A stretch of DNA of 64,000 nucleotides, from NCBI RefSeq assembly GCF_000276805.1, contig NZ_AKXQ01000008.1, positions 62,001-126,000 of the forward strand, read 5' to 3'. Source of the DNA: Moritella dasanensis ArB 0140. GTDB taxonomy: Bacteria; Pseudomonadota; Gammaproteobacteria; Enterobacterales; Moritellaceae. A program made the translations under genes and the position numbers. Below the pieces are notes generated by a model that saw nothing but the letters and a program-made list of their open reading frames with translations, ran no database searches and was not told the DNA's origin. Positions 43,361 through 51,682 of the stretch are shown here, piece after piece. Within the stretch, counting starts at the first letter, position 1. The number at the start of each line of letters is the position of its first letter.

Positions 43361-45418
43361 ATGGACATGTTTAATAAAAAGAACTTAAGCAAGCAGATTC
43401 AAAATACAATAACAACTAATTGTAAATTAAAGAAATACTTTCCATTAGCTGTTATTGCTTCTGGTAGTTTATTCTTAGCTGCTTGCGGCCAAAGCGATGA
43501 TGAAAAATACGCGAGTACTAATCCAGATAAATATGGATTTACACCTGCCTCTGAATATACGACTGAATTGAATCAGTCCGTTTTTGAAGCACTTCCTTTC
43601 GAAAATAAGCAAGATTTTACCGATGCTAATCGTGGTTTTATTGCCACACTTCCAGAGTTTGTTGTTAAATATAGCGACGGCACAACGATTATGGACCTGT
43701 CTGATTATGACTTTATTAATGGTCAAGCGCCAACCAGTGTTAACCCCAGTTTATGGCGCCAAGCTAAGCTAAATAATATTAATGGTTTGTTCAAAGTAAC
43801 GGAAGGTATTTATCAGATCCGTGGTTTTGATTTAGCCAACATGACGATCATTGAAGGTAAAAAAGGCTGGATCATTGTTGATCCGCTAACAACGTCTGAA
43901 ACGGCGAAAAAAGCCCTCGACTTTGTGAATAAGCAACTTGGCTACCGTCCTGTATCGACTATCGTATTTACCCATAGCCACATGGATCATTTTGGTGGTG
44001 TGAATGGATTACTTGAAGCGGCAGGTAATGATGTTGCTGATATTGAAGTTGTCGCGCCGGGTGGCTTTATGGAAGAAGCTACCAACGAAAATATTATCGC
44101 GGGTCCTGCGATGAGTAAACGTGCAAGTTATATGTACGGTAATTTATTACCACGTTCTGAGCGCGGACATGTCGATGCTGGTTTAGGTAAAGCAGTCCCG
44201 TTTGGTACCTTTAGTATTTTAGAACCAACATTAACAGTAAGTAGTAATGAAACTAAGATTATTGATGGTGTTGAATTCGAATTCCAAATTGTATCGGGCA
44301 CGGAAGCACCATCGGAATTTACTTTCTACTTACCTGCAATGAAAGCGTATTGCGGTGCCGAAATGGTATCGAAGACGATGCACAACTTGTATACCCTACG
44401 TGGTGCACATGTGCGTGATGCTGTGCTGTGGAGTAAGTCGATTGATGAGGCTATCGAAGAGCAAAAAGACGCAGACATTTATTTTGGTAGTCATCATTGG
44501 CCGGTATGGGGACAAGACAATATTAATGAGTTCTTGGTCACCCAACGTGATACCTATCAGTACATTCACGATCAGTCAGTCCGTATGATGAATGCAGGTT
44601 TAACACCGAAAGAAATTGCTGAAGAAATCGAAATGCCACCAAAGCTGGCCAATACTTTTTCGAGTCGCGGTTATTACGGTACTGTGAAACATAATGCGAA
44701 AGCAATTTATCAGGCTTATCTTGGTTGGTACGATGCGAATCCGGTTAATTTAGACCCGTTACCTGAATATGAATCAGCATCTAAGTATGTGAAGTTAATG
44801 GGCGGTGCAGAAGCGGTGATCGTTAATGCACAGGCGGCTTATGATAACGGCGAGTACCGTTGGAGTGCAGAGCTATTAAACCACGTTGTATTTGCTGATG
44901 CCGATAACAAAGATGCCAAAGAGCTGCTTGCGAGCAGTTATGATCAACTAGGCTATCAAGCTGAATCAGCGCCTTGGCGTGATGTTTATCTTTCTGGTGC
45001 TTATGAATTACGCCATGGCGCTGCTGACAAGGTGATCGATTTAGCGTCAATGAAAGTGATTATGCTAGAAACGCCAATTGATAAGTTCTTTGAAAGTATG
45101 GGGGCGCGCGTTATTGGTCCTGATGCATTTGGTGAAAATTTTACGTTAAACATCAACTTTACCGACTTGAATAAAAACTATGTGTTAACACTTAATAATG
45201 CGGTATTACGTCATGAACTTGCGCCTAAAGATACGACGGCAGATGCGACATTAAATATTAGCCATGCGTTATTTATTGATTTGGTTATTGGTGTAGCAGG
45301 CGTATCTGAAGTATTACTATCAGATGACTTGAGTATTGAAGGCAGTAAACTTGGTTTAGTTAACTTCTTCTCATTGCTTGACCAACCTGAAGGTGTATTT
45401 AATATCGTCACGCCTTAG
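43361..45418 (+). CDS. Alkylsulfatase-type metallo-beta-lactamase-fold lipoprotein
   Basis: A 685-residue SdsA/YjcS-type hydrolase that would cleave primary or secondary alkyl sulfates to alcohol and sulfate. The zinc motif is THSHMDHFGG (His205, His207, Asp209, His210). Other metal ligands are likely in PSEFTFYLPAMKAYCGAE and FGSHHWPVWG. A central alkylsulfatase dimerisation domain (about 420-545) and a C-terminal SCP2-like lipid-binding domain (about 560-685) complete the family layout. The N-terminus has a lipobox (SGSLFLAACG), so it is membrane-anchored in the periplasm; many relatives have a plain signal peptide. The start at 43361 or 43367 is uncertain. Confidence 0.9.
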   Translation: MDMFNKKNLSKQIQNTITTNCKLKKYFPLAVIASGSLFLAACGQSDDEKYASTNPDKYGFTPASEYTTELNQSVFEALPFENKQDFTDANRGFIATLPEFVVKYSDGTTIMDLSDYDFINGQAPTSVNPSLWRQAKLNNINGLFKVTEGIYQIRGFDLANMTIIEGKKGWIIVDPLTTSETAKKALDFVNKQLGYRPVSTIVFTHSHMDHFGGVNGLLEAAGNDVADIEVVAPGGFMEEATNENIIAGPAMSKRASYMYGNLLPRSERGHVDAGLGKAVPFGTFSILEPTLTVSSNETKIIDGVEFEFQIVSGTEAPSEFTFYLPAMKAYCGAEMVSKTMHNLYTLRGAHVRDAVLWSKSIDEAIEEQKDADIYFGSHHWPVWGQDNINEFLVTQRDTYQYIHDQSVRMMNAGLTPKEIAEEIEMPPKLANTFSSRGYYGTVKHNAKAIYQAYLGWYDANPVNLDPLPEYESASKYVKLMGGAEAVIVNAQAAYDNGEYRWSAELLNHVVFADADNKDAKELLASSYDQLGYQAESAPWRDVYLSGAYELRHGAADKVIDLASMKVIMLETPIDKFFESMGARVIGPDAFGENFTLNINFTDLNKNYVLTLNNAVLRHELAPKDTTADATLNISHALFIDLVIGVAGVSEVLLSDDLSIEGSKLGLVNFFSLLDQPEGVFNIVTP

Positions 45419-45448
45419 CCGGTATTGATGGCTAAATATTGGGGTAAG

Positions 45449-45480
45449 CAAAAGCACGCTATTTAGCGTGCTTTTTTGTT
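45449..45480 (+). terminator. Intrinsic terminator after the alkylsulfatase gene
   Basis: AAAGCACGCTA / TAGCGTGCTTT perfect stem with a tight loop and six T following C, 33 bp after the stop codon. Confidence 0.93.
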
Positions 45481-45523
45481 TTGATTATAGTGATACTAAG
45501 AGGATTACTTAAAAATTCGATCC

Positions 45524-45594
45524 GTCAATTTCCCTTGGTAATTATAAAAACGACAAAGTCGCTTGGTAGTTATGATACGACAAAGTCCCTTGGT
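45524..45594. repeat. 27-bp tandem repeat array (about 2.7 units)
   Basis: CGACAAAGTCGCTTGGT (45551-45567) and CGACAAAGTCCCTTGGT (45578-45594) differ by one base and are spaced 27 bp apart. A partial third unit (TTTCCCTTGGTAATTATAA) precedes them. Non-coding. Confidence 0.7.
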
Positions 45595-45596
45595 GT

Positions 45597-45692
45597 TCAC
45601 ATGCATAATAAAATATATGGCAAACCAATATAAACATATTTCGAGTGAGTTAAAGCTCTAAGCCAAAAGGGGGCAGAATCGAGTTAGAGTGA
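45597..45692 (+). repeat. Flanking direct repeat, left copy
   Basis: About 95 bp alignable with 48146-48243 in the same orientation at roughly 70% identity. Shared blocks are TCACATG, CAAACCA, GAGTGAGT, GCTCTAA and GGGGCAGA.TCG. Each copy contains an imperfect inverted repeat of CTCTAA and TTAGAG type around the GGGGCAGA core. The pair brackets the VOC/SDR/LysR module. Confidence 0.6.
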
Positions 45693-45729
45693 TTGTAAAG
45701 CCGATTGTGAATTGTAAAGCCGATGGTGA
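45693..45729. repeat. Tandem 18/19-bp repeat pair
   Basis: TTGTAAAGCCGATTGTGA (45693-45710) and TTGTAAAGCCGATGGTGA (45712-45729), one mismatch. It lies directly after the left flanking repeat. From 45730 to 45885 I see no further structure or gene. Confidence 0.75.
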
Positions 45730-45885
45730 GGGGGCAATTTGAATTGATCTGCTGAGGCACTTGGGTACAAAACGTTACAATTTCTGCAACGTGCTCTTTC
45801 CCTAGTTTCTTAGACACTTTCTAACTAAGTCATGTCAAATATTTTACGCAAAAGATAAGAATGACTTTTGTACGATCAAATATCT

Positions 45886-46242
45886 CTATTCAAATAAACA
45901 TATCTTGTTTTTATCTAAATCTCTCACATAAGCAGAAAAACGACCTGAACGGATCCCTGGTTTACCTTCATCAATTCCGCCAATGATTAACGCTTTATTA
46001 TATAAACGTACTACTTCAGACGAAGAACCAATATTAAAGCCAACCATTGCACCGTTCCCTACAGTCGCTTCTTTACCATCAAAGGGTTCTGCTAATGCAA
46101 ACATAAAATCATTTCCACCCCATAACGTCATTCGACCTTCGGCATGTAATTTTTTCATTTCACCGCCCTCAAATAACTCATCATAGAATTTAACTGCTAA
46201 TTGCATGTTATTTGTGCCTAAAACGAAATAGTTCATTTTCAT
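45886..46242 (-). CDS. VOC (glyoxalase/dioxygenase superfamily) protein
   Basis: A 118-residue single-domain vicinal-oxygen-chelate fold protein: MNYFVLGTNNMQLAVKFYDELFEG at the start, GNDFMFALAEPFDGKEA in the middle and a closing DLDKNKICLFE. Small VOC proteins act as glyoxalases, resistance proteins or isomerases; nothing here fixes the substrate. The final Glu is the usual metal-ligand position. It lies on the minus strand with the NAD(P)-binding gene 66 bp upstream, probably one transcript, and both are divergent from a LysR regulator. Confidence 0.8.
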   Translation of the reverse strand: MKMNYFVLGTNNMQLAVKFYDELFEGGEMKKLHAEGRMTLWGGNDFMFALAEPFDGKEATVGNGAMVGFNIGSSSEVVRLYNKALIIGGIDEGKPGIRSGRFSAYVRDLDKNKICLFE

Positions 46243-46308
46243 TATATGTGTCCGTATGTTCGTAGCTTTTGTGAATAGTTTTAATTAAATAAACGTTTGT
46301 GTAACTTA

Positions 46309-47055
46309 TTACCTTGAAACGTTGTAAATCACTGGCATTTTAGCTTTCCATTTATTCCATGTCTCAACGTTACTTACTAACTGTGACATGAAATGAGCAA
46401 CGTTGATCCTGCTGGTTTTACCTGCATCAAAAATGGCACTGCGAATAGGCGATGTAAAGACATCATATTCGGTGACTGATGTTTCATCAGTTAAACTATC
46501 TGGACGAACTACTACCCATTCAATCTGGTTGTGGTTGCCCAAAATACGTGTTTGTAAAAATTCAGCTGCCGCTTCATTGTCTGCATGTGGAGGTAAGAAT
46601 ACTCTTATCATCGTAACAACCAGTGCTTGAGAAGTTGATACTTTTTCATCATCATGCTTATTTTGATTACCCGTCGTGTTCATTAGAATAAATTTAACAG
46701 GTGTCTCCTTTAAAGATGGTGCTGTTTTTTCAATAGCTTGGCATAAGCGTTGAACTGCATTGGTTACCAAGCGTCTAGGGTGACCAAACATACCCTTCAA
46801 ACTTAAATTGTGGCCAAGGCATGAAACCACTGCTCGACAGCCTTGTACCTGATTTTCTAATTCCGCATTAGTCATATTCAACAAGTTAGCTTCAGTAATT
46901 ATTAAGCGATTATCTTGCCTTATTTCATCAGGTAATACGCTATAAAAGGTATCAGCTGATCGCACAATTATTTTTACTTTTTCATCAGCGTTAAGTAATT
47001 GCTTAATTAGCAAACGGCCCGTTGCACCACTCGCTCCAACAATAAGTGTCGTCAT
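46309..47055 (-). CDS. NAD(P)-binding atypical short-chain dehydrogenase
   Basis: A 248-residue NmrA/SDR-a5-like protein with the dinucleotide motif VGASGATGRLLIKQLL (about 6-21). It has LIITEANLLN, CRAVVSCLGHN and VRPDSLTDE, typical of NAD(P)H-binding epimerase-like proteins lacking the full Tyr-Lys dyad. The ATG at 47055 has GGAG 8 nt upstream and puts the Rossmann motif right at the N-terminus, so it is preferred over the ATG at 47073. Divergent from the LysR gene 95 bp away, the classical layout for a regulator and its target. The substrate is unknown. Confidence 0.85.
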   Translation of the reverse strand: MTTLIVGASGATGRLLIKQLLNADEKVKIIVRSADTFYSVLPDEIRQDNRLIITEANLLNMTNAELENQVQGCRAVVSCLGHNLSLKGMFGHPRRLVTNAVQRLCQAIEKTAPSLKETPVKFILMNTTGNQNKHDDEKVSTSQALVVTMIRVFLPPHADNEAAAEFLQTRILGNHNQIEWVVVRPDSLTDETSVTEYDVFTSPIRSAIFDAGKTSRINVAHFMSQLVSNVETWNKWKAKMPVIYNVSR

Positions 47056-47150
47056 TCTGTTATCTCCAAGCATTAATTATTTTGATTACTTTACCAATAC
47101 GTAAATGGAATATAAACTGTGATAATTACATTGTAGGTATACATATTTGT

Positions 47151-48050
47151 ATGAGCTGGGAATCAGTTAATTTCGATTGGAATCACATTCGTGCATTTTT
47201 AGTGACAGCTGAGGAAGGAACCCTTTCAGCCGCAGCTAAAGCACTAGGTTTAACCCAGCCCACGTTAAGTCGGCAAGTTTCCGCACTTGAGGCAGAATTA
47301 AAGATCACTGTATTTGAGCGAGTAGGGCAACGGCTAGTGTTAACTAATAATGGGTTAGCGTTATTAGAACATGCTCGTTCAATGGGCAATGCAGCATTAG
47401 AATTTTCATTAGTAGCGACAGGGCAATCTCAACAAATAGATGGTTCAGTTGTCGTTTCTGCCGGCGAATTAACAGCTGCTTATATGTTACCTAAAATAAT
47501 TGCTAAATTACGGCAAGAAGAACCTGGTATTGATATTGAAGTGGTAGTGACGAATGAACCTAGCGACTTAAAACGTCGTGAAGCCGATATTGCAATTCGT
47601 AGTTTTCATCCCAAGCAAAATGATTTGATTGCTAAGAAAATAGGTGAGGAGGTTATTTGGCTTTACGGTACACATGAGTATTTGAATAGGTTGCCAAATA
47701 TTACAGACTTTTCTGAATTAGAAAACATACAAATTATAGGTTTTGACCGTAGTAATTCAGTGACTGAATTACTCAATAAACGGGGGTGGGACTTATCGAA
47801 GCAGAATTTTTCGCTTGTTACTTCATCCCAAATATTACAATTAGGGTTTTGCAAGGAAGGCCAAGGTGTCATTTTTTTCCCTCAAACAATGGGAGATCAT
47901 GAACCGAAGTTAGTTCGTGCATTCGAGCACATGGGACCAATTATGACGTTACCTGTTTGGCTAGTATGCCATAAAGAACTTCGAACTAGCCTCAGGGTTC
48001 GTAGAGTGTTTGATTTTATTGCAACTGAATTGGGTAATGAATTTATATAA
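47151..48050 (+). CDS. LysR-family transcriptional regulator
   Basis: A 299-residue regulator. The N-terminal winged helix is WNHIRAFLVTAEEGTLSAAAKALGLTQPTLSRQVSALEAEL (about 11-51), followed by a linker helix and the periplasmic-binding-protein-like co-inducer domain (about 95-295). An in-frame extension of 35 codons upstream would run through the shared promoter region; the ATG at 47151 puts the DNA-binding helices near the N-terminus as usual. It probably controls the divergent SDR/VOC pair. Confidence 0.9.
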   Translation: MSWESVNFDWNHIRAFLVTAEEGTLSAAAKALGLTQPTLSRQVSALEAELKITVFERVGQRLVLTNNGLALLEHARSMGNAALEFSLVATGQSQQIDGSVVVSAGELTAAYMLPKIIAKLRQEEPGIDIEVVVTNEPSDLKRREADIAIRSFHPKQNDLIAKKIGEEVIWLYGTHEYLNRLPNITDFSELENIQIIGFDRSNSVTELLNKRGWDLSKQNFSLVTSSQILQLGFCKEGQGVIFFPQTMGDHEPKLVRAFEHMGPIMTLPVWLVCHKELRTSLRVRRVFDFIATELGNEFI

Positions 48051-48145
48051 GGTTATTAACTTGATAGATCGATAAGGTTGGATCCCAATTGAGCTCGCAA
48101 TAGGTTCGTGTGAGCAGTTGATATATGATAAATCACTCCAATTCC

Positions 48146-48243
48146 TCACATGAACAAACGTATGCACAAACCATATGTTCATATTATGAGTGAGTCACTG
48201 CTCTAACACAATTTGGGGCAGATTCGTGTCAGCTAAAGTAATT
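48146..48243 (+). repeat. Flanking direct repeat, right copy
   Basis: Partner of 45597-45692, same orientation, about 70% identical. It keeps GAGTGAGT (48188-48195), GCTCTAACAC and GGGGCAGATTCGTGT. CTCTAACAC and GTGTCAG are the arms of an imperfect hairpin, as in the left copy. Confidence 0.6.
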
Positions 48244-48430
48244 TCTACTCGCATATGGATGTTTAAACATCTCGATTTTAGTTAACTTTGTTACCCATTA
48301 TATAATATGTAAATACCAAGTGAATAGCTTCTGCCTTTAGATACTAATTGTTCAATCTCTTCAACTATATTTTGTTGTACAGTATTGGAGGTAAGTTTTC
48401 GATATCTATTTCTATATCCATAATATTTCA

Positions 48431-48647
48431 GCGTTAGGTGCACTCTATGCGTTAGATATTGTCGCGACGACAGAAGGCCATTATAAATTAGACATTGCAG
48501 GTCGTTTGACTTGGCGGGGGCACTGGCGCTACGCCATCAGTCAGTAACTATGGTCAAAAAGTATTTACCACAGACGATCACGGTAATATCATTGCGCTTT
48601 TTTTTGATGAAAAAATGATCTTAACAAAGAAAGTACTAATGATTTAG
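48431..48647 (+). pseudogene. Remnant of a PQQ-like beta-propeller protein gene
   Basis: Translation gives ALGALYALDIVATTEGHYK then LDIAGRLTW in one frame, and GTGATPSVSNYGQKVFTTDD then HGNIIALFFDE in the next. The two join if one G is removed from the GGGGG run at 48516-48520. The repeated (G)xxYALD / GNIIAL pattern is that of PQQ-like or WD40-type propeller blades. No start codon, no full domain and a stop at 48645 show that it is a decayed 3' fragment. Confidence 0.6.
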
Positions 48648-48702
48648 ATTAGAATCCTATCCTTATATTAGTGTGCCGAACCCGTTCATTCATGGAGTAA
48701 TA

Positions 48703-49773
48703 ATGGCTTTTTATGATAAACCCGCTGAGATGTCAGCGTTTAATGCAAAATTTGAAGCACAAAAAATTGCTTTCGCACCCGTAGCATTTCAGGTTGCGCG
48801 TTGCCTACTAAAATTTGGTATTTTAAAAGCCGTAGACGAAGCTGATAAAGAAGGCGTTAGCTTAGCAACCTTGACTCAGCAGCTAGATACCAGTGAATAC
48901 GGTATTAGTGTATTGCTTGATATGGGCTTGAGTATGGGGCTGGTATGGCAACAAGAAGACAACTTCATTTTAGATAAAGTTGGTTACTTTTTGCTAAATG
49001 ATGACATGGCATTAAAGAATCTCGATTTTACCCATCATGTTTGTTATCAAGGTCTGTTTGATTTAGATAAAGCTATTGAGACGGGCAAACCTGAAGGGCT
49101 AAAAGTATTCGGTGACTGGCAAACCATTTATCCGGGTCTAAGCCAACTACCGGAAGAAGCAAAACGCAGTTGGTTTGAATTTGATCATTATTATTCCGAT
49201 CATGCTTTTCCTGAAGTACTGGCATTATTGTTTGAACATAACCCAAAACACATTTTAGATGTGGGCGGTAATACCGGTAAATGGTCATTAGCCTGTACCA
49301 AGCATGATGCTGACATTAATGTGACTATTATGGATTTACCGGGGCAACTTAATGTTGCGTTAGCAAATGCTAAAGCGGCCGGTGTAGAGGATCGCGTACA
49401 CGGCCATGAAACCGATTTACTCGATGAAAGCCGTACTTTCTTTGACGGTGCTGATACCGTCTGGATGAGCCAATTCTTAGATTGTTTTAGCAAAAGTGAA
49501 ATTTTAAGTATTCTAAAACGTGCTGCAGATGTCATGACTGCTGATAGCCGTTTGTATATTTTAGAAACCTACTGGGATCGACAACCTTATGAAGCGGGCG
49601 CTTATTGTGTCAATGCCACGTCTATCTACTTTACGGCTATGGCCAATGGTAATAGTCGAATGTATCACTCAAAAGACATGATGCGTTTGATCCAAGAAGC
49701 GGGCTTGTATGTCGATCAAGATACTGATGATCTCGGCCTCGGGCATACTCTGTTAGCCTGTAAAAAGAAATAG
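48703..49773 (+). CDS. SAM-dependent O-methyltransferase of the aryl polyene cluster
   Basis: Class I methyltransferase of 356 residues: an N-terminal winged-helix dimerisation domain (about 15-110), then a Rossmann core with HILDVGGNTGKWSLACTKHDADINVTIMDLPGQL (SAM-binding, about 185-220), MSQFLDCFSKSEILSILKRA and LYILETYWD. Aryl polyenes are often ring- or O-methylated, and a methyltransferase stands at this end of many APE clusters, so it probably modifies the aryl head. The ATG at 48703 has GGAG 5 nt before it and beats the ATG ten codons upstream. A terminator separates it from apeC. Confidence 0.85.
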   Translation: MAFYDKPAEMSAFNAKFEAQKIAFAPVAFQVARCLLKFGILKAVDEADKEGVSLATLTQQLDTSEYGISVLLDMGLSMGLVWQQEDNFILDKVGYFLLNDDMALKNLDFTHHVCYQGLFDLDKAIETGKPEGLKVFGDWQTIYPGLSQLPEEAKRSWFEFDHYYSDHAFPEVLALLFEHNPKHILDVGGNTGKWSLACTKHDADINVTIMDLPGQLNVALANAKAAGVEDRVHGHETDLLDESRTFFDGADTVWMSQFLDCFSKSEILSILKRAADVMTADSRLYILETYWDRQPYEAGAYCVNATSIYFTAMANGNSRMYHSKDMMRLIQEAGLYVDQDTDDLGLGHTLLACKKK

Positions 49774-49975
49774 CGATAATAAAAGACGATTATAAAAACG
49801 ATTATAAAAATAAAGCAACGGGATATTTTGTAAGCGAAAGTAAGCGCTGTTAATTGCTGAGTTTACAATCAAATAGCCATTATTATACGATATAGTAGCA
49901 TAAAGCCTGCTTTGTAACCCATTGATATGTAATGTTATTACTATTTAGTTATTGATTTGTTATCAATGATTAATT

Positions 49976-50011
49976 AAAATGGCGGCATATTAATTGTCGC
50001 CATTTTTTTTT
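49976..50011 (+). terminator. Terminator directly before the apeC ribosome-binding site
   Basis: AAAATGGCG (49976-49984) pairs with CGCCATTTT (49998-50006), followed by an unbroken T-run to 50010. AGGAG of the next gene begins 2 nt later. With no room for a promoter between hairpin and gene, it must be leaky, or conditional, for the APE operon to be read from upstream. Confidence 0.88.
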
Positions 50012-50022
50012 AGGAGAAACCA

Positions 50023-50874
50023 TTGCTGTTACATCTAGAAAGTATTAACGCTTGGTCAACTTTAGACGCTAACAAAGCGAATCCTACTGACGACAATAAA
50101 ACGAATACACCTGCTTGGCCAAAACTCGAATTTGTACCGGCAATGCAGCGCCGTCGCTTAAGTCCTTTCGCCAAGATTGCCTTGTATACAGCTGAAAATG
50201 CGCTCTCTGCACCTTCTATGCTTTCTACATCGATTGAAACAGTAAAGTCTGAAATTCCTGAGCAAGCGGCACAAATTGATATTGTGTTTTCTAGTCGCCA
50301 TGGTGATTTGCATAAAACCGCAGAACTATTAACCGAGTTAAGCGCAGACCAAGACATTTCTCCAACGGCATTTAGTACCTCTGTACATAATGCGGTACCG
50401 GGCTTATACAGTATTATCAAGCAAAACAAGCAAGCTATTAACGCGATTTCTGCTGGAAAAGACAGCTTTTTCTATGCACTAGTTGATGCGTATGCACGGT
50501 TAAAGTCAGGGCGTTCTAATAAACTGCTTATTATCCATGTCGATCGAGTATTACCTGAATTGTACTCACAGTTTGCAGACGAACAGCAAGTTGACCATGC
50601 GGTTGCTATGGTGGTTACATCGGCTATCACCTCTGCGACAATCGCCAGTATAGAGATGAACTTTAACGCCTGTACTGATATTGAAAAAGGCAATGCTGAA
50701 GAAGATAATGCTAAAGAAGATAATACTGAATTGAAATTACCCGCTGCTGTGTGTTTTATGCATTGGTTTGATGCGACAGCAGATGCAGCAGATGTCGCGT
50801 TGCCAGCATTACAGTATAGCTCTGACCGTCATGTTTGGACTTGTGAGTTAATCACTGGAATGACGGATGTTTAA
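50023..50874 (+). CDS. apeC: Beta-ketoacyl synthase chain-length-factor-like protein
   Basis: A 283-residue member of the ketoacyl-synt_2 family, called the chain length factor of aryl polyene systems. It pairs with ApeO to form the extending ketosynthase and lacks catalytic residues of its own. Visible blocks are PAMQRRRLSPFAKIALYTAENAL, IVFSSRHGDLHKTAELL, SPTAFSTSVHNAVPGLYSI and ISAGKDSFFYALVDA; the usual active-site Cys is replaced in the AISAGKDS segment. The start is TTG at 50023 with AGGAG 6 nt upstream; no in-frame ATG fits. The 3' end overlaps apeD by 8 bp. An acidic low-complexity insert (KGNAEEDNAKEDNTE) lies near residue 225. Confidence 0.85.
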   Translation: MLLHLESINAWSTLDANKANPTDDNKTNTPAWPKLEFVPAMQRRRLSPFAKIALYTAENALSAPSMLSTSIETVKSEIPEQAAQIDIVFSSRHGDLHKTAELLTELSADQDISPTAFSTSVHNAVPGLYSIIKQNKQAINAISAGKDSFFYALVDAYARLKSGRSNKLLIIHVDRVLPELYSQFADEQQVDHAVAMVVTSAITSATIASIEMNFNACTDIEKGNAEEDNAKEDNTELKLPAAVCFMHWFDATADAADVALPALQYSSDRHVWTCELITGMTDV

Positions 50875-51682
50875 GGCAGCTAACTACTTATTTAAAACCC
50901 TTAATTATCTATTTAAGACATTGAATTATCTTTGGCGGTTATTTGCTACTGCGCTGTGCTTTAGCCTATTTGGCGCGGGTGGCGTGATACTGACGGTATT
51001 GGTATTTCCGCTACAAAAATTGTGTATTCGTGATGAGCAAGCGCAAAAACGTGTAGCGCGTAAAACCGTACATTATAGCTTTCGATTCTTTATTGCCACC
51101 ATGGCATTCACTCGGATATTCGAATTTGAGCTACGAGATCGCGCTGAACTGGCGCAGTTACAAGGGCAACTCATTCTTGCCAATCATCCGTCTTTGATTG
51201 ATGTGGTGGTTTTGCTGTCTATGTTACCGAATGCTGATTGTGTGGTGAAAGCCCATTTATTCCGCAATCCGTTTATTCGTGGTGTTATCAAAAATACCGG
51301 TTATATCAGTAATGACGACCCCGATGCCTTGCTTGCTGCGTGTAAACTATCGTTAGCGCAAGGTAATAACCTGATTGTGTTTCCAGAAGGTACACGCACT
51401 ATTCCCGGTAAAGCGGTGTCATTTCAACGTGGCGCGGCCAATATCGCGCTACGCTGTCATGCACCAATCACCGCTGTTATTATCAAGGTGACGCCAAGTA
51501 CATTAACGAAAGCAGAATCCTGGTATCAAATCCCCAGTACCAAAGCCAAATTTATGCTGCAATTGACGCGTGACGTTCCCGCAATTGCTATTGCCGACGA
51601 CATATCGATGAGTAAACAAGTGCGCCATTATTGCCGTGAACTTGAATGTTATTTTAAACAGGAACTACAATCCCATGACTGA
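50867..51682 (+). CDS. apeD: PlsC-type acyltransferase ApeD
   Basis: A 271-residue membrane-associated acyltransferase of the 1-acylglycerol-3-phosphate acyltransferase superfamily. The catalytic HxxxxD motif is NHPSLIDVV (about 101-109) and the substrate motif is FPEGTRT (about 173-179). One hydrophobic anchor (LFATALCFSLFGAGGVILTVLVF) precedes them. In APE clusters it probably attaches the polyene to a lipid. The N-terminus has a short LFKTLNYL repeat. Overlaps apeC upstream and apeE downstream. Confidence 0.85.
   Translation: MFKAANYLFKTLNYLFKTLNYLWRLFATALCFSLFGAGGVILTVLVFPLQKLCIRDEQAQKRVARKTVHYSFRFFIATMAFTRIFEFELRDRAELAQLQGQLILANHPSLIDVVVLLSMLPNADCVVKAHLFRNPFIRGVIKNTGYISNDDPDALLAACKLSLAQGNNLIVFPEGTRTIPGKAVSFQRGAANIALRCHAPITAVIIKVTPSTLTKAESWYQIPSTKAKFMLQLTRDVPAIAIADDISMSKQVRHYCRELECYFKQELQSHD

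Larger units (their letters stand above)
48051..48702. other. Accessory intergenic region, about 650 bp
   Basis: Contains the right copy of the flanking direct repeat (48146-48243) and a frame-shifted gene remnant (48431-48647). Between 48244 and 48430 no gene or repeat was recognised. The last 55 bp before 48703 supply the methyltransferase ribosome-binding site. Confidence 0.5.

Noticed and set aside
45524-45730. CRISPR-like array
   Set aside because: Two different repeat units with fewer than three copies each, no regular unique spacers and no cas genes nearby.
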